In this document: positions 13,476 to 24,234 of the stretch, piece by piece
Numbering within the stretch: the stretch's first letter is position 1
Layout of the letters: each line of letters opens with the position of its first letter
Assembly: GCF_029168945.1 (NCBI RefSeq)
Contig: NC_083601.1
Span: 71,909,595-71,973,594 of the forward strand
Origin: Cannabis sativa
Lineage: Eukaryota; Streptophyta; Magnoliopsida; Rosales; Cannabaceae
DNA: 64,000 nucleotides
Reading direction: 5' to 3'
Translations under genes and position numbers: made by a program
The notes under the pieces: generated by a model
The model's database searches: none
The model's input: the letters and a program-made list of their open reading frames with translations, nothing else
Told to the model about the DNA's origin: nothing

Positions 13476-13502
13476 CGGATGGTATGCGTTGCATACCATC
13501 CG
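13476..13502 (-). other. Leader hairpin, unit 2
   Basis: This is identical to the 12-bp perfect stem of unit 1, with the same gtt loop. The GC-rich flank to its right differs from unit 1 at several bases, while the stem itself does not differ. Confidence 0.75.
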
Positions 13503-13843
13503 CGCGCGCAGGGGAGGAGATCAGCCGAGGTTCCTCAGCGCAGGGAGGCTGCCAGCAGCCCTTCCGCGCGCGTGGGTAGGGTGATCACCACCCAGATTTT
13601 TTTCCGATTTTCAAAAATTCATAACTAATTCAAATTAAATCGAAATCGAGTTCTGTAAAAAAGTAAATTGCTTAGAATTTTTCAAACTATCCAATAAAAA
13701 TAATTCCAGATACAGACAATCAATTATTTTTCCCAGAATTTACAAACATCAATCAAACATCAATATGACACAACATGAAACCATCCAAATCACAAGCAAA
13801 TCGTTTTAAGTCCAAATTTCTTGCAAGCAAATTAATTACCATT

Positions 13844-13855
13844 GCTCTGGTGCCA
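13844..13855 (-). other. Primer binding site, unit 2
   Basis: On the minus strand this reads TGGCACCAGAGC, 2 bp from the LTR start, as in unit 1. Confidence 0.85.
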
Positions 13856-13857
13856 GT

Positions 13858-15800
13858 TGTTGGTATTATATTTATCCAGGATCTTAGATCTATTTGCAAG
13901 TATGTTGATTTAACAACCTAATATTGAACTTCTAAAACGATGAATTAAACACATAAAAGTTAAGAATAACTTACAGTGATTGCAGCGGAATTAATGTCTC
14001 CTTCCACTCAGATCTCTAACCCTTGATTCCTGTCTGTAGCAGAGTATAATCAAGATCTGAGCCCGAAAGTTCTTCAGTTGGATGTGATCCTTCACAGTCT
14101 TCCAAACTATGATGAGATACTGAATGATGTGAGTGGGCACTTCTCTCTCACTAGGGATTTCGAAATCTCTCTCTTGTTTTTCTCTCTTGATTTCGTGTGA
14201 CACACTTTGCAGAGCAAAGTTTTCTCAAGCCAACTCATGTATACAAAGAGAGGAGAGGGGCTGCTATAAATAGGAAAAGGGAAGATCACAACTTTCCAAA
14301 TAAACAGTTTCCTCTTTTACTGTGTAATTGAATAACTGCCTTATTTAGTGTGATTCACCACTTTCCTATTTAGGCTAGGCTTTGATTAGCAATTAAATGA
14401 CAAATTAAATTGAAAAATAATAATTGGGAAAATACAATGATGTGGCCGGCCATGGTGTGAATGGGCCTCACATTGATTTTGCAGTTTCCTCAATTTTATT
14501 TCTATTTCTCCAAAAATGCCATTTTTCCAATTCTAATCATTTAAATGCCAAAACCAATTATTTAATAACTAAAATAGATTATTAAATAATATTTCCATTT
14601 AAAATTAATTATTAATTCAGACATACAAAGTTTAATAATTAAACCTAGAAACCCGCTTATTTACAATTTCATCCCTAAACTGTGAGAATTCACAAATTAG
14701 ACATAGTCAAACTTTTAGAATTATAATTGATTAATCATAAATCAGTTATAGAGTCCTACAAACAGTATAGTCTCAACTAGAATGGGGACCATGGATCTAT
14801 ATTCTGAGCTTCCAATAAGTTGAACCGGTTTACCAAGTAAATCCCTAACTTATTAATTCCTCGTTGAATCCACTCTTAGAACTTGGAATTGCACTCTCAG
14901 ACTTATATAGAGCATATCATATGTTTCACGATATCAATATGCTATCTCATTTAACCATTGTTATAATCTTAATGTGATTTAGAGATCCTCTATATAGATG
15001 ATTTACATCGAGACGGGACCAATTTACCGTTTACACCCCTCAATGTATTTTGCCCATTTGAACACTTAGTTACCTGTAAATGATGTTTTAGTGATCTAAT
15101 ATATAGTCACTGAAACAAGATCTCATCCATTTACTTCTATTTAACTAAGCTCAAAAGGAATCATCACTTTACTTCTATACACCAGTAGAAGCTATAGATT
15201 TCCATATTTATGTTTAGCACTCCCTATTCAGTTATGCTATCATGTTCCCAAAATATATGTATTATCCTAATTCAAAGCAGGCTTTAACTAATAAATCAAA
15301 GAACAAGAATAGCACTTCTGAGATTGAGCCTAAGCATATCAGGATTTAGATTCTCTTAATCTAAGATCAACTTCTGACATTGACTTGGAAAGATACAACG
15401 GTAAGTTTACAATATCTTTAACCAAGTTCAATATCGGTCCAGTCCAATGCATACTCCATGCATTCGAAACCAGTATACTTTACCAATGTTCTGGAAAGAA
15501 CATAACACTTACTCCAAGTGTAACTATATACTTCATCGCTGATTATCACATCAGTGTAAATCCAAAACACTGATGAACAGGGACCAAATCTTTTGAATCA
15601 TATAATCACAATCACATTCCACTGTATTGACGATACTGTAATTGTGAATAACTATATGTTCTGGATTTAACTGATTTTGTGCATATATCAAGTATATGTA
15701 TTAAACCATAAACATGTAACATACATGTAAACATACTTCACTTCTAAATTGATAACTAATCAGATTGTAACGAGTTTTATTTAGGGCATAAAACCCAACA
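13858..15800 (-). repeat. Copia LTR b (1943 bp), 5' LTR of unit 2
   Basis: It starts TGTTGG and ends CCCAACA, with the same length as LTR a. I noticed only a change near 14655 (ccgc versus cctc) and the last base. On its right it abuts the reverse transcriptase frame of another copia element directly. The array therefore appears to have landed inside that element, whose remaining 3' part should lie left of the window. Confidence 0.9.
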
Positions 15801-16960
15801 GATTTGACTGATACCTGCTCACGATTCCAATTGCATAGCAGATGTCAGGTCTAGTGCATAACATTGCATACATTAGACTTCCAACTGCAGAAGCATAAGG
15901 AACTTTCGCCATGTCCTCTATCTCTTGAGGATTAGTAGGAGAATGTTCCTTAGATAGACGAATACCATATCTAGAAGGCATATTCGCCCCATTGGTGTTG
16001 TTCATGGAGAATCTCTCTAAAACTTTATCAATGTAAGTAGTTTGAGAGAGAGCAAGGGATCTGTTCTTCCGGTTTCTAATAATTTGAATACCAAGAACAT
16101 AGGCTGCCTCACCCAAATCTTTCATATCGAATTGAGTGTCAAGCCATTCCTTGATGTTAGTCATTTTCTTGATATTGTTTCCAATAATCAAAATGTCGTC
16201 AACATAAAGGACCAGGAATACTACTACTTGGTCTTCCTTGAGTTGGTAAACACAAGGTTCATCTTCATTTTGAAGAAAGCCATAGGTCTTGATGATTTCA
16301 TCAAACCTTTTGTTCCATGAGCGAGAAGCTTGCTTAAGTCCATAAATAGACTTATTTAATTTGCAAACTTTCTTTTCCTGCCCTTGAAGAACATAGCCTT
16401 CTGGTTGCTCCATATAGATTGTTTCTTCAAGTACCCCATTAAGGAAGGCTGTCTTGACATCCATTTGCCAGATTTCATAATCGAAAGCGGTAGCTATGGA
16501 GAGAAGAATTCGGATGGATTTGAGAATCGCGACAGGATTAAAAGTTTCCTCATAGTCCACACCTTCTCTTTGGGTATAACCCTTGGCAACCAGTCTAGAT
16601 TTAAAAGTTTCGACTTCGCCTCCAGTGCCTCTTTTCTTCTTGTAAACCCACTTACATTCGATTGGACGATAGTCATCGGGTGCGTCTACATATTCCCAGA
16701 CTTTGTTCTTTTTCATGGAATCCATCTCTGAATCCATGCCGGCTGACCATCGTTTCCGTTGCGGACTTGCCATTGCCTGTTTATAGGTTAATGGGTCGTC
16801 ATCAATACCGTCACCAACGACCATATTGATTTCACCATCCAAGCCATAACGAGCTGGTTTTGTTGAAACCCTCCCACTACGACGAGGAGCGGTGATCTTC
16901 TGAACAGGAACTTTGGTAGTAGTTTTCTCAGTTGGTTCGATTGAGGGAGTGGGATTATCC
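15801..16960 (-). pseudogene. pol: Copia reverse transcriptase, truncated by LTR b
   Basis: The frame runs from about 16960 down to 15801. It carries the copia RT landmarks: 'YKQAMASPQRKRWSAGMDSE' near its start, 'ECKWVYKKKRG', 'WQMDVKTAFLNG' with the first catalytic aspartate, 'YVDDILI' with the paired catalytic aspartates, and 'GSLMYAMLCTRPDICYA' near the end. The last seven residues of the open frame come from the LTR, so RNase H is missing. A one-base shift near 16960-16985 separates it from the integrase frame. An ATG is not expected, since it would be made as part of the Gag-Pol polyprotein. Apart from the shift and the truncation it looks functional. Confidence 0.93.
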
Positions 16961-16961
16961 T

Positions 16962-18587
16962 CTATTGAGTGGAAGAGGATGGAACATTACAAGGTCTTTT
17001 ATTTGCAAGCATTTCCTCCAATACTACGTTACTTTGTGGTTTGAAATTCTTAATGTAGTCATCTTCAAGGAAAGTGGCGTTTGTGGAAACAAACTCTTTA
17101 TCATCCTTGGGACTATAAAATAGTCCACCCCTAGTCTCTTTAGAATTCCCGACAAACATGCAAACTTTAGTTCGCTTTTCAAGTTTGCCATCTTTCTTTC
17201 TTAAGACATGAGCAGGGCACCCCCAGATTCTATAATGGCGTAAGCTAGGTGTACAACCATTCCATAGTTCTAAAGGTGTCTTAGGGATTAATTTAGATGG
17301 AACAACATTTAAAATGTCGGTTGCCATCTGAATTGCATATCCCCAGAAGGATGTAGGTAGAGTTGAATAACTAAGCATGGACCTAACCATTTCCAAAAGC
17401 GTGTGATTCCTTCTTTCTGCAACTCCATTTTGCTGTGGAGTGCTAGGGGCAGTTAATTGGGATTCAATTCCAAGTTCGATCAAATGATCTTTGAACTGCA
17501 TATCCATATATTCTCCACCCCTATCAGTTCGCAAGATCTTTAACGTTTTACTCAATTGGTTTTGAGCCAATGCTTGAAATTCCTGAAACTTTTCAAACGT
17601 TTCAGATTTTTTATGCATAAGGTAAATATGACCATATCTAGAGTAGTCGTCAATGAAAGTGACAAAGTACTCATAACCACCTCGGGCTTTTACATTCAAG
17701 GGTCCGCAAACATCTGAATGCACTAACCCTATGGGTTGTTTGGCACGCTCTCCCTTTGCAGAGAAAGAACATTTGGTCATCTTTCCTTCTAGGCAAGACT
17801 CGCAAATAGGTAATTCACCTAAGACGACATTTTTCAATGGACCGTCTTTCGTTAGCCTATTTAGTCTGTCATAGCCTATGTGACCTAAACGTAAATGCCA
17901 AAGATATGTTTCATTATCATCATCGATCTTTTGCTTTTTGTGGTTTCTAGGTTTAGCTACTTTAAAAAGTTCGTTATGTAGGGCAAATGGTTCGTCTAGT
18001 CTAAGAACATAAAGCCCCTGTTCCATGGATGCAACACAAATATGAATGTCATTTCGAGAAATGGTAGAACCAGAACTCGAAAAATCTAATTTGTATTGTT
18101 GCGATTGTAAGCATGAAATAGAAATGAAGTTTCTACTAAAATTTGGAATGTATAGGACATTTTCTAATTGCAAAATTCTGTTTTGAAACTTGAGTTTGGC
18201 TTTTTCTCTAGCTCTAACCGATACCATTTCGCCATTACCAACCTTAAGTTTCAACTCTCCGAATTTCAAGTAATTCCATTTTTCAAGCAATTGCAATGAA
18301 CAACTTACATGGTTTGTAGACCCAGAATCAAGAATCCAAATGGATTTATCATTCTCTAAAACACATGATTCAAAGACTAAAGCATCACTGCTTATTCGAT
18401 TTTGAATTGTTGTTCTTGCTAGTTTATTTTTTTGTGAAGTATAACTTGAGGAAGTGGAATCACTTTCTCTTATCTTCTCAACTGAGCTTGAAATAGTAGG
18501 ATTTATGGAGTTATGAACTATTTTCTCTTCAGAGTGAACAATTCCCAGCTTATCTGCTTTCTGGAATTTCATGTTCATCATGAGCAC
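16962..18587 (-). CDS. pol: Copia protease-integrase polyprotein part (pol, no gag)
   Basis: This 541-residue frame contains a retropepsin active site (WILDSGSTNH), then the GAG-pre-integrase zinc-binding region (WHLRLGHIGYDRL and CESC). The integrase core follows, with its three acidic residues in HSDVCGPL, RTDRGGEYM and QNGVAERRN. The end (RGGLFYSPKD) leads toward the RT frame. Protease would cut the polyprotein and integrase would insert the cDNA. The upstream part should be Gag, but no UBN2 capsid or CCHC knuckle is found. Before the first ATG there is only a short remnant with one in-frame stop (about 18603), then leader DNA. The element thus appears to have lost gag while keeping pol. 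The lineage looks like the TAR/Tork/Angela side of copia, judged by eye. Confidence 0.92.
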   Translation of the reverse strand: MLMMNMKFQKADKLGIVHSEEKIVHNSINPTISSSVEKIRESDSTSSSYTSQKNKLARTTIQNRISSDALVFESCVLENDKSIWILDSGSTNHVSCSLQLLEKWNYLKFGELKLKVGNGEMVSVRAREKAKLKFQNRILQLENVLYIPNFSRNFISISCLQSQQYKLDFSSSGSTISRNDIHICVASMEQGLYVLRLDEPFALHNELFKVAKPRNHKKQKIDDDNETYLWHLRLGHIGYDRLNRLTKDGPLKNVVLGELPICESCLEGKMTKCSFSAKGERAKQPIGLVHSDVCGPLNVKARGGYEYFVTFIDDYSRYGHIYLMHKKSETFEKFQEFQALAQNQLSKTLKILRTDRGGEYMDMQFKDHLIELGIESQLTAPSTPQQNGVAERRNHTLLEMVRSMLSYSTLPTSFWGYAIQMATDILNVVPSKLIPKTPLELWNGCTPSLRHYRIWGCPAHVLRKKDGKLEKRTKVCMFVGNSKETRGGLFYSPKDDKEFVSTNATFLEDDYIKNFKPQSNVVLEEMLANKRPCNVPSSSTQ

Positions 18588-18831
18588 ATGCGAAGTATTA
18601 CTCTAACCAGGAGTTTTATTCATATCTTCAAGTTCATTTGCTAAGATATTAACTAGGAGTGGATTGGGATGAGGGTTATTGTCTCTACAACATATCAATA
18701 AAACAGAAGTAAGTTTTGGTTCAATAAATTCATACACAATTTCAGAAAATAACAAATAATCACATATGTTATAAAAATACTAAATCTAACATAGTTTATT
18801 TTCCAAGGTTTCCAACATAATGAAATACAGT

Positions 18832-18975
18832 GTCCCGGTAGGCGAGAGTTAAAGATAACATTATTTGAATAGAGTAGTCAGCTCATCTAAAATAAAACCA
18901 TTTTAGCAACCTTTTATTCGATCAAAATGAGAATCTAACGTTGTCCCGGTAGGTGAGAGTCAAGGTTATTCTCAT
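18832..18975 (-). repeat. Duplicated leader motif, pol-bearing element
   Basis: Two copies start at 18832 and 18953. Both differ from the units 1/2 version in the same way (cccggtagg in place of cccgtttagg), so the pair changed together or was homogenised. Confidence 0.65.
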
Positions 18976-21080
18976 TTTATGAGCTTCCACCATTGTTTCA
19001 TGTTTTATGAGTTTATCTCTAAGTAGTCACCGTAGGGGAGAGTCTAATAGAGACGAAAACTCACAAAACACTTATCAAATGAGATCTTACGGTGTTAAAT
19101 GATTTTAACGAATAACCATCCATAAGGGGGACGAAGTCTAGCGTCTCGAGGTTATATTGAAAAATTTTAACTATTGTAAGACCAACAATGGAGATCGAAT
19201 ATCTTTTGATTAAAGCTCATTATTTAAAAAAAAAAATATATGTATTTTATTTAATCATCTGTTCCATATTTTAATAATGAAAAATTACAAATTAAAGTTG
19301 GTTTTAAAAAAAATTATATTAAAAAAAAATCCAACTTTAATTAAATTTTAATTATTATTTAAATTCAAAAAATAAATTCGAAATTTAAAAATTGGAACAA
19401 ATTTGAAAAATATCTTATTTAAGTTTTTTAGAAGAATCTAAATAAAAACCAACTTAAATATCTTTCAAATTAGATTTAATTAAATATAAAAAATTAAGTT
19501 GTAACCACTTAATTTGAAAATATTCCATTTTAAGTTTATTTTTGAAAAAAATATCAACTTAAAAAATATCCAAAGAATCTTAATAACCAATTTCTAAAAT
19601 TCCTCAACTTAATTTTGAAATTTGAAATTCAAAAGATATTCAGATTTAAGTTGATTAGTTAGAAATAACTAATTTTCAACTTAAATAGGAATATTTAATG
19701 AAATAATTTAAATTAAGCTTCAAAAAGAATCTAGTTGGTTATAATTCTATATTTAATTAAAACAAGAAAATACATATAGTTTATCTAGAATACAATTCAT
19801 AAAACTATGTTTTCTTAAATTAATTTCAAAATAAATAAAATTAATTATGTTGCTAATCAATTTTATTAGGTTAAACTAATTTAATTAACCTAGCACAGTT
19901 ATCCAAATCAGGCAAATGGGCCTTCACAATTGGGGTAGTTCATGTGAGGGGGAGCTGGGTTCAGTATGTCGTACCCACTTCTATTGGCCCCCAACTCTCA
20001 CACAATGCCCAAAAGAGAGGAATTTAGCCTTAAAATGAACAACTGTTATTAATTGAATAGGCCCAAAAACTAAATGGGCCTAAATAAAATCTATCAAAAT
20101 CTATGACATTTTATTTAGCAACAACAACCTATATGCATCTATAACAAAAGTAAACATATAGGCTCACACAGGCACACATTTGGATGGATCCTATCATGTT
20201 ACTAGGTCATACACAGATGAAAGAAAAATGTAAAATTTACCTGATACAAATTATTTACTTGACCTATTGACAATTGAACCATGGGTTAAAATCAGATCAT
20301 TGGATCTGTCAACAAGTTAACCATGGCAATTTAGATCAAGCAATAATAGGTTTTATAAAACTTAAACACAAGCTAAAACACATACTCCTGCAACAAGATG
20401 AATTGGATAGTTGGATGTAGGATTTATTTAATTTTAAATAATTATTTTTCGAAAATTAATAAATAAATAAAAATATTTTCGGTATTTCAAATAAAATAGA
20501 AAAAAATTAAAATTAAACCTACAATTTTTGAAAAATTAGGTTTCAACTAACCTAAATATCATTTCAAAAAAAATGCTAACTACCTTTTAAATTTTTAAAG
20601 TTATTTTATAAATTAAAAATAAAATAAAATAAATAAATATTTTTCAGATTTTATAATTTAATTTAAATAAAAATAACAAAATTTAAAAGATTAGCAAAAT
20701 ATCTTATTTCTATTTAAAATATCATGATTATAGTAATCTTATTTTAAATTTTAAATAAGGTCAAATTATTTAAAAAATAATTTAATTTAAAAAAAAAATT
20801 AATATCTGACCTTAAATTTTTTTAAAAAAAATAAGATAAAATAATCAAATTTAAAAATAAGATATAAAATCAAGCAAAAAGATAGATTTTTACCTATTTT
20901 CAAATTCAAATTACACTAATATCTAAAATTAATTTTAAAAAATTCAAATTAATTTATTTCTGATAATTAGATTTGAAAATTGAAAAGTAAAAATCAAAAT
21001 ACAAAACTACACAAAAAATCGGAAGTTAATTCCATGAAATAGCATGAAAAATTGAAGAAAACGAAAAAATTTGTGAGTTG

Positions 21081-21290
21081 TACAGACAGTATGCATTGCA
21101 TACTGTCCGCGCGCGTCACCAGGTGTCACAGCCGAGCAAGCTCGGCGCTGGAAGTGTCCAGGAGGGTTTCCGCGCGCGGAATGGGGTTTCAGACACCCCA
21201 TGCGCCTATTGCTTTGGACAAAACTTGTCTTAACATGCGTCTGGCCGAGGAAATGGGCCATCCGCGCGCGCGTGGGTTATGTGATCACCC
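21081..21290 (-). other. GC-rich structured patch with leader hairpin
   Basis: In AT-rich surroundings this 210-bp patch is GC-rich and full of CG steps. It holds the hairpin at 21083-21109 (inner 10-bp stem gacagtatgc, loop att), a second perfect palindrome at 21131-21146 (gccgagc-aa-gctcggc), ccgcgcgcgg at about 21170, and a ggggt...acccc pair near 21184-21204. The open frames crossing it on both strands (21007-21321) are by-products of GC content. Confidence 0.65.
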
Positions 21291-21345
21291 TATCTTTTTT
21301 GAAATCTTCAAAAAATCATAACTAATTCAAATAAAATCGAAATTG

Positions 21346-22734
21346 AGTCCTGATATGCTTAGGCTCAACTCAGGAGTACTATTCATGTTCTTTGATTTAT
21401 TAGTTAAGCGTACTTTTGGGTCGGGGTGATACGTATATTTTGGGAACATGATAGTATGATTGAGTGGGAGTGCTGAACATAAATATGGAATCTATAGCTT
21501 CTACTGGTGTATAGAAGTCAAGTGATTATTCCCTTCGAGCTTAGCAAATAGAAGTAAATGGATGAGCTCTTGTTTAACTGACTAATTGTTTTAAGGGGCA
21601 AAATACGTTGAGGGGTGAGAACGGTAAAGAAATCTCATCTCAATGTAGATCATCTATATAGAGGATCTTTAAATCACAATAAGATTATAACAATGGTTAA
21701 ATGAGATAGCATATTGATATCGTGGAACATATAATATGCTCTATATAAGTCTGAGAGTGCAATTCTAAGTTCTAAGAGTGGATTCAACGAAGAATTAATA
21801 CGTAGGAATTTACTTGGTAAATTTGGTTCACTTATTGGAAGCTCAGCATATAGATCCATGGTCCCCATTCTAGTTGAGAACATTCTGCTTGTAAGACTCA
21901 TTAATTGATTCGTGATTGATCAATTATAATTCTAAAGTTAGACTATGTCTAATTTATGAATTTTCACTAAGCAGGGGTGAAATTGTAAAGAAAAGAGATT
22001 CTAGGTTTATTTATTTATTAATGGACTTTATATGTCTAGTTAATAATTAAATTAAATGACAATATTATTTACTAGTCTATTTTAGTTATTAAATAATTAG
22101 TTTTGGCATTTAAATGGTTAGAGTTGGAAAATTTGCGTTTTTGAGAAAATAGAAATAAAATTTGTTAAAACTGCAAAATCAAGTGGGGCCCACTATCACA
22201 CCATGGTCGGCCACTATTTATGGAAATTCAAATTGATATTTTCATTATTTTAATGCCAAATAATTCCTAACCTAAACCTAGTAGTTGCCTATAAATAGAA
22301 AGTGATGGCTCAGTCAAAACACACATTCATTAGTTATCTGACAGAAATTTCTCTCTTCAGAAAAACTGAGCCTTCCCTATTTTCTTCTATAGGCCAAAAC
22401 CCTCTTCTCTCTTTTCCCTTCATAAATTTCGACCCTAGTGAAAGAGTAAGTGCCCACACACAGCAAGCAGTAACTCAATCATAGATTGGAAGACTGTGAA
22501 GGATCAAACTCAAAGAAGAAGGACCTTCGGGCTCAGATCTTGATTATACTCTGCTACAGAAAGGATACAAGGGTTAGAGATCTGAGTGGAAGGAGACATT
22601 AATTCCGCTGCATCAATGTAAGGTTTTCTTAACTTTATATGTGTTTAATTTATCGTTTTAGAAAGTTCATATTTAGGGTGTTAAACAACATACTTGTGAG
22701 TAGATCTAAGATCCTGGTAAAATAAATTCCAACA
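21346..22734 (+). repeat. Inverted copia LTR fragment g
   Basis: It is the reverse complement of the sibling LTRs. It begins inside the LTR (matching LTR b near 15350) and runs to the true terminus, here reading AAATTCCAACA. A TATA box (cctataaatag) near 22290 is in the plus direction. The outer part of the LTR and any internal region are missing. Frames at 21674-21901 and 22302-22484 are not genes. Confidence 0.8.
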
Positions 22735-22737
22735 TTT

Positions 22738-24231
22738 CTCTGTAGGAAACAAGATGCAAAAGTCACTTTTTCCTGAACCCATCACTATCTATTTATAGCA
22801 TGCCACATAGGGTTAGGTTTGAATTATTTTGCATTAAAATAATGAAAATATTAAATGATAAAACCTACAAAGGTGGCCGGCCATGGCTTAGTGGACTTGG
22901 GCCTCACTTTTGCAATTTTGCTGTTTTATCATTTCTACATCTCATTTTCTCAAAAAAGCCAATTTTCAAATTCAACCATTTAAATGTCAATTTCAACTAT
23001 TTAATAACTACAAATAATTATTAAATAATATTGTCATTTATCATATTTATTAATTAGACCAAACAAAGTATCTTAATTAACGAATATACCCTAAAAACTC
23101 TTTCTTTACAATTTCGCCCTTGCTTAGTGAAAAATTCATCAATAGACATAGTCTAATTTGAGAATTATAATTGATTAATCAAAACCAATTAAATGATTCT
23201 TACAAGTAGTATTGTCTCAACTAGTGCGGCGACCATGGGTCTATATATCCGAGCTTCCAATAAGCAGATCAAGAATTTACATCCTAAATTCACTGACTTA
23301 TTAATACTTCATTGAATCCACGCATAGAACTTAGAATTGCACTCTCAGTATATAGAACGCTCTATATGTTCACCATATAGACACGTCATTCGTTATCCAT
23401 TGTTATAATCCTAATTTGATCAATGATCCTCTATATAGATGATCTACACTGTAAAGGGATTAGATTACCGTAACACCCTACAATGTATTTTATCCTTAAA
23501 ACACTTAACCCCGTATAAATGATATTTCAGCTAAGTGAAATGAGTACTCCACCATTTATTTTCATTTGGTCAAGCTCGAAGGAAATCATCCTTTACTTTC
23601 TATTTGCCAGATAGAAGCTATAGATTTCATATTTATGTTAGCGCTCCCACTCAATTGCACTACCGTGTTCCCAAAATGTACGTATCACCTTGACCCAAAG
23701 TAGGCTTAACTAACAAATCAAAGAACACGAATAACACTCTTGAGATTGAACCTAATCATATCAGGACTAAGATCATTTGATCTAGGATCAACTAGGTGAT
23801 ATTGACTTGAATAGATATTACGGTAAGTTTAATTAATCTATGTCAAAGTTCAATATCGGTCCCTTCCGATGCATACTCCATGCATCCAACCCAAGCTTTA
23901 CTTTAACCAATGCTCTGGAAAGAACATAGCATTTCTCCAAATGCAAGTAAACTCTGTTGTAGATTGTTATATCAGTAAAACTCCAGTGTTTTGATAAATC
24001 TAGGAATCTTTATTCACATAGTCATGTTTACTTTCCACTGTGTTGACAACACAGTAAACAGGATCAAGTATTTGAAAAGGGTTTGGATGAATTTATAAAT
24101 CAAATAGACAAGCAATTGATAAGGTGAACCAAAACATACAAATGAATGAAAAATACTTTTGTTTCTTTATTGATATTGAATAAAATGGATTACATTGAAA
24201 CAGAGTTTTATTTAGGGCATAAAACCCAACA
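22738..24231 (-). repeat. Copia LTR fragment f
   Basis: It has the same orientation as LTRs a and b and ends with the exact CATAAAACCCAACA terminus at 24231. Its left part starts inside the LTR, near the 'atctatttatagcatgccaca' segment, so about the first 300 bp are missing. It is closer in sequence to the LTRs at 32.9 and 40.8 kb than to a and b. Together with fragment g it makes a tail-to-tail inverted pair with almost no spacer. Confidence 0.8.
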
Positions 24232-24234
24232 CTA

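Larger units (their letters stand above)
10416..13843 (-). other. Copia 5' leader, unit 2
   Basis: This is the second copy of the long AT-rich leader. It carries the duplicated motif (10581 and 10696), the conserved block (about 12340-12500) and the hairpin (13476-13502). There is no credible gene. The frames at 10579-10809 and 12655-12849 are chance openings in the leader. Confidence 0.75.
1..15800 (-). mobile_element. Tandem Ty1/copia array, about 8.02 kb period, gag present and pol decayed
   Basis: Positions 1-7781 recur almost base for base at about 8013-15800. The offset is 8015 at the left and 8019 at the right because of small indels. Within the repeat the order is internal region, LTR, internal region, LTR, so the second internal region lies between two LTRs and the first runs off the left edge. 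The element reads on the minus strand: the primer site lies just left of each LTR start and the polypurine tract just right of the LTR end. The two LTRs are nearly identical, which implies recent formation. Unequal recombination between LTRs is the usual cause of LTR-internal-LTR-internal-LTR arrays. A false duplication in the assembly is possible, but the many small differences between units argue against simple duplication of one contig. Confidence 0.9.
18588..21345 (-). other. 5' leader of the pol-bearing copia element
   Basis: This AT-rich leader is related to those of units 1 and 2 but clearly diverged. It keeps the duplicated motif as gtcccggtaggcgagagtt (18832) and gtcccggtaggtgagagtc (18953), with a weaker third copy near 19026. 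It also keeps the conserved block (about 19867-20030) and the hairpin (21083-21109). It stops about 240 bp short of where the primer site should be, at a junction with an inverted LTR piece. No gene is seen. Confidence 0.7.

Noticed and set aside
1..15800. CRISPR-like array, because of the regular repeats
   Set aside because: The repeats are kilobase retrotransposon units, and the short leader motif occurs only twice per unit. Nothing here resembles a CRISPR array.
16042..16731. Plus-strand open frames of 92 and 115 residues
   Set aside because: They are antisense shadows of the copia RT, whose motifs are unmistakable on the minus strand.
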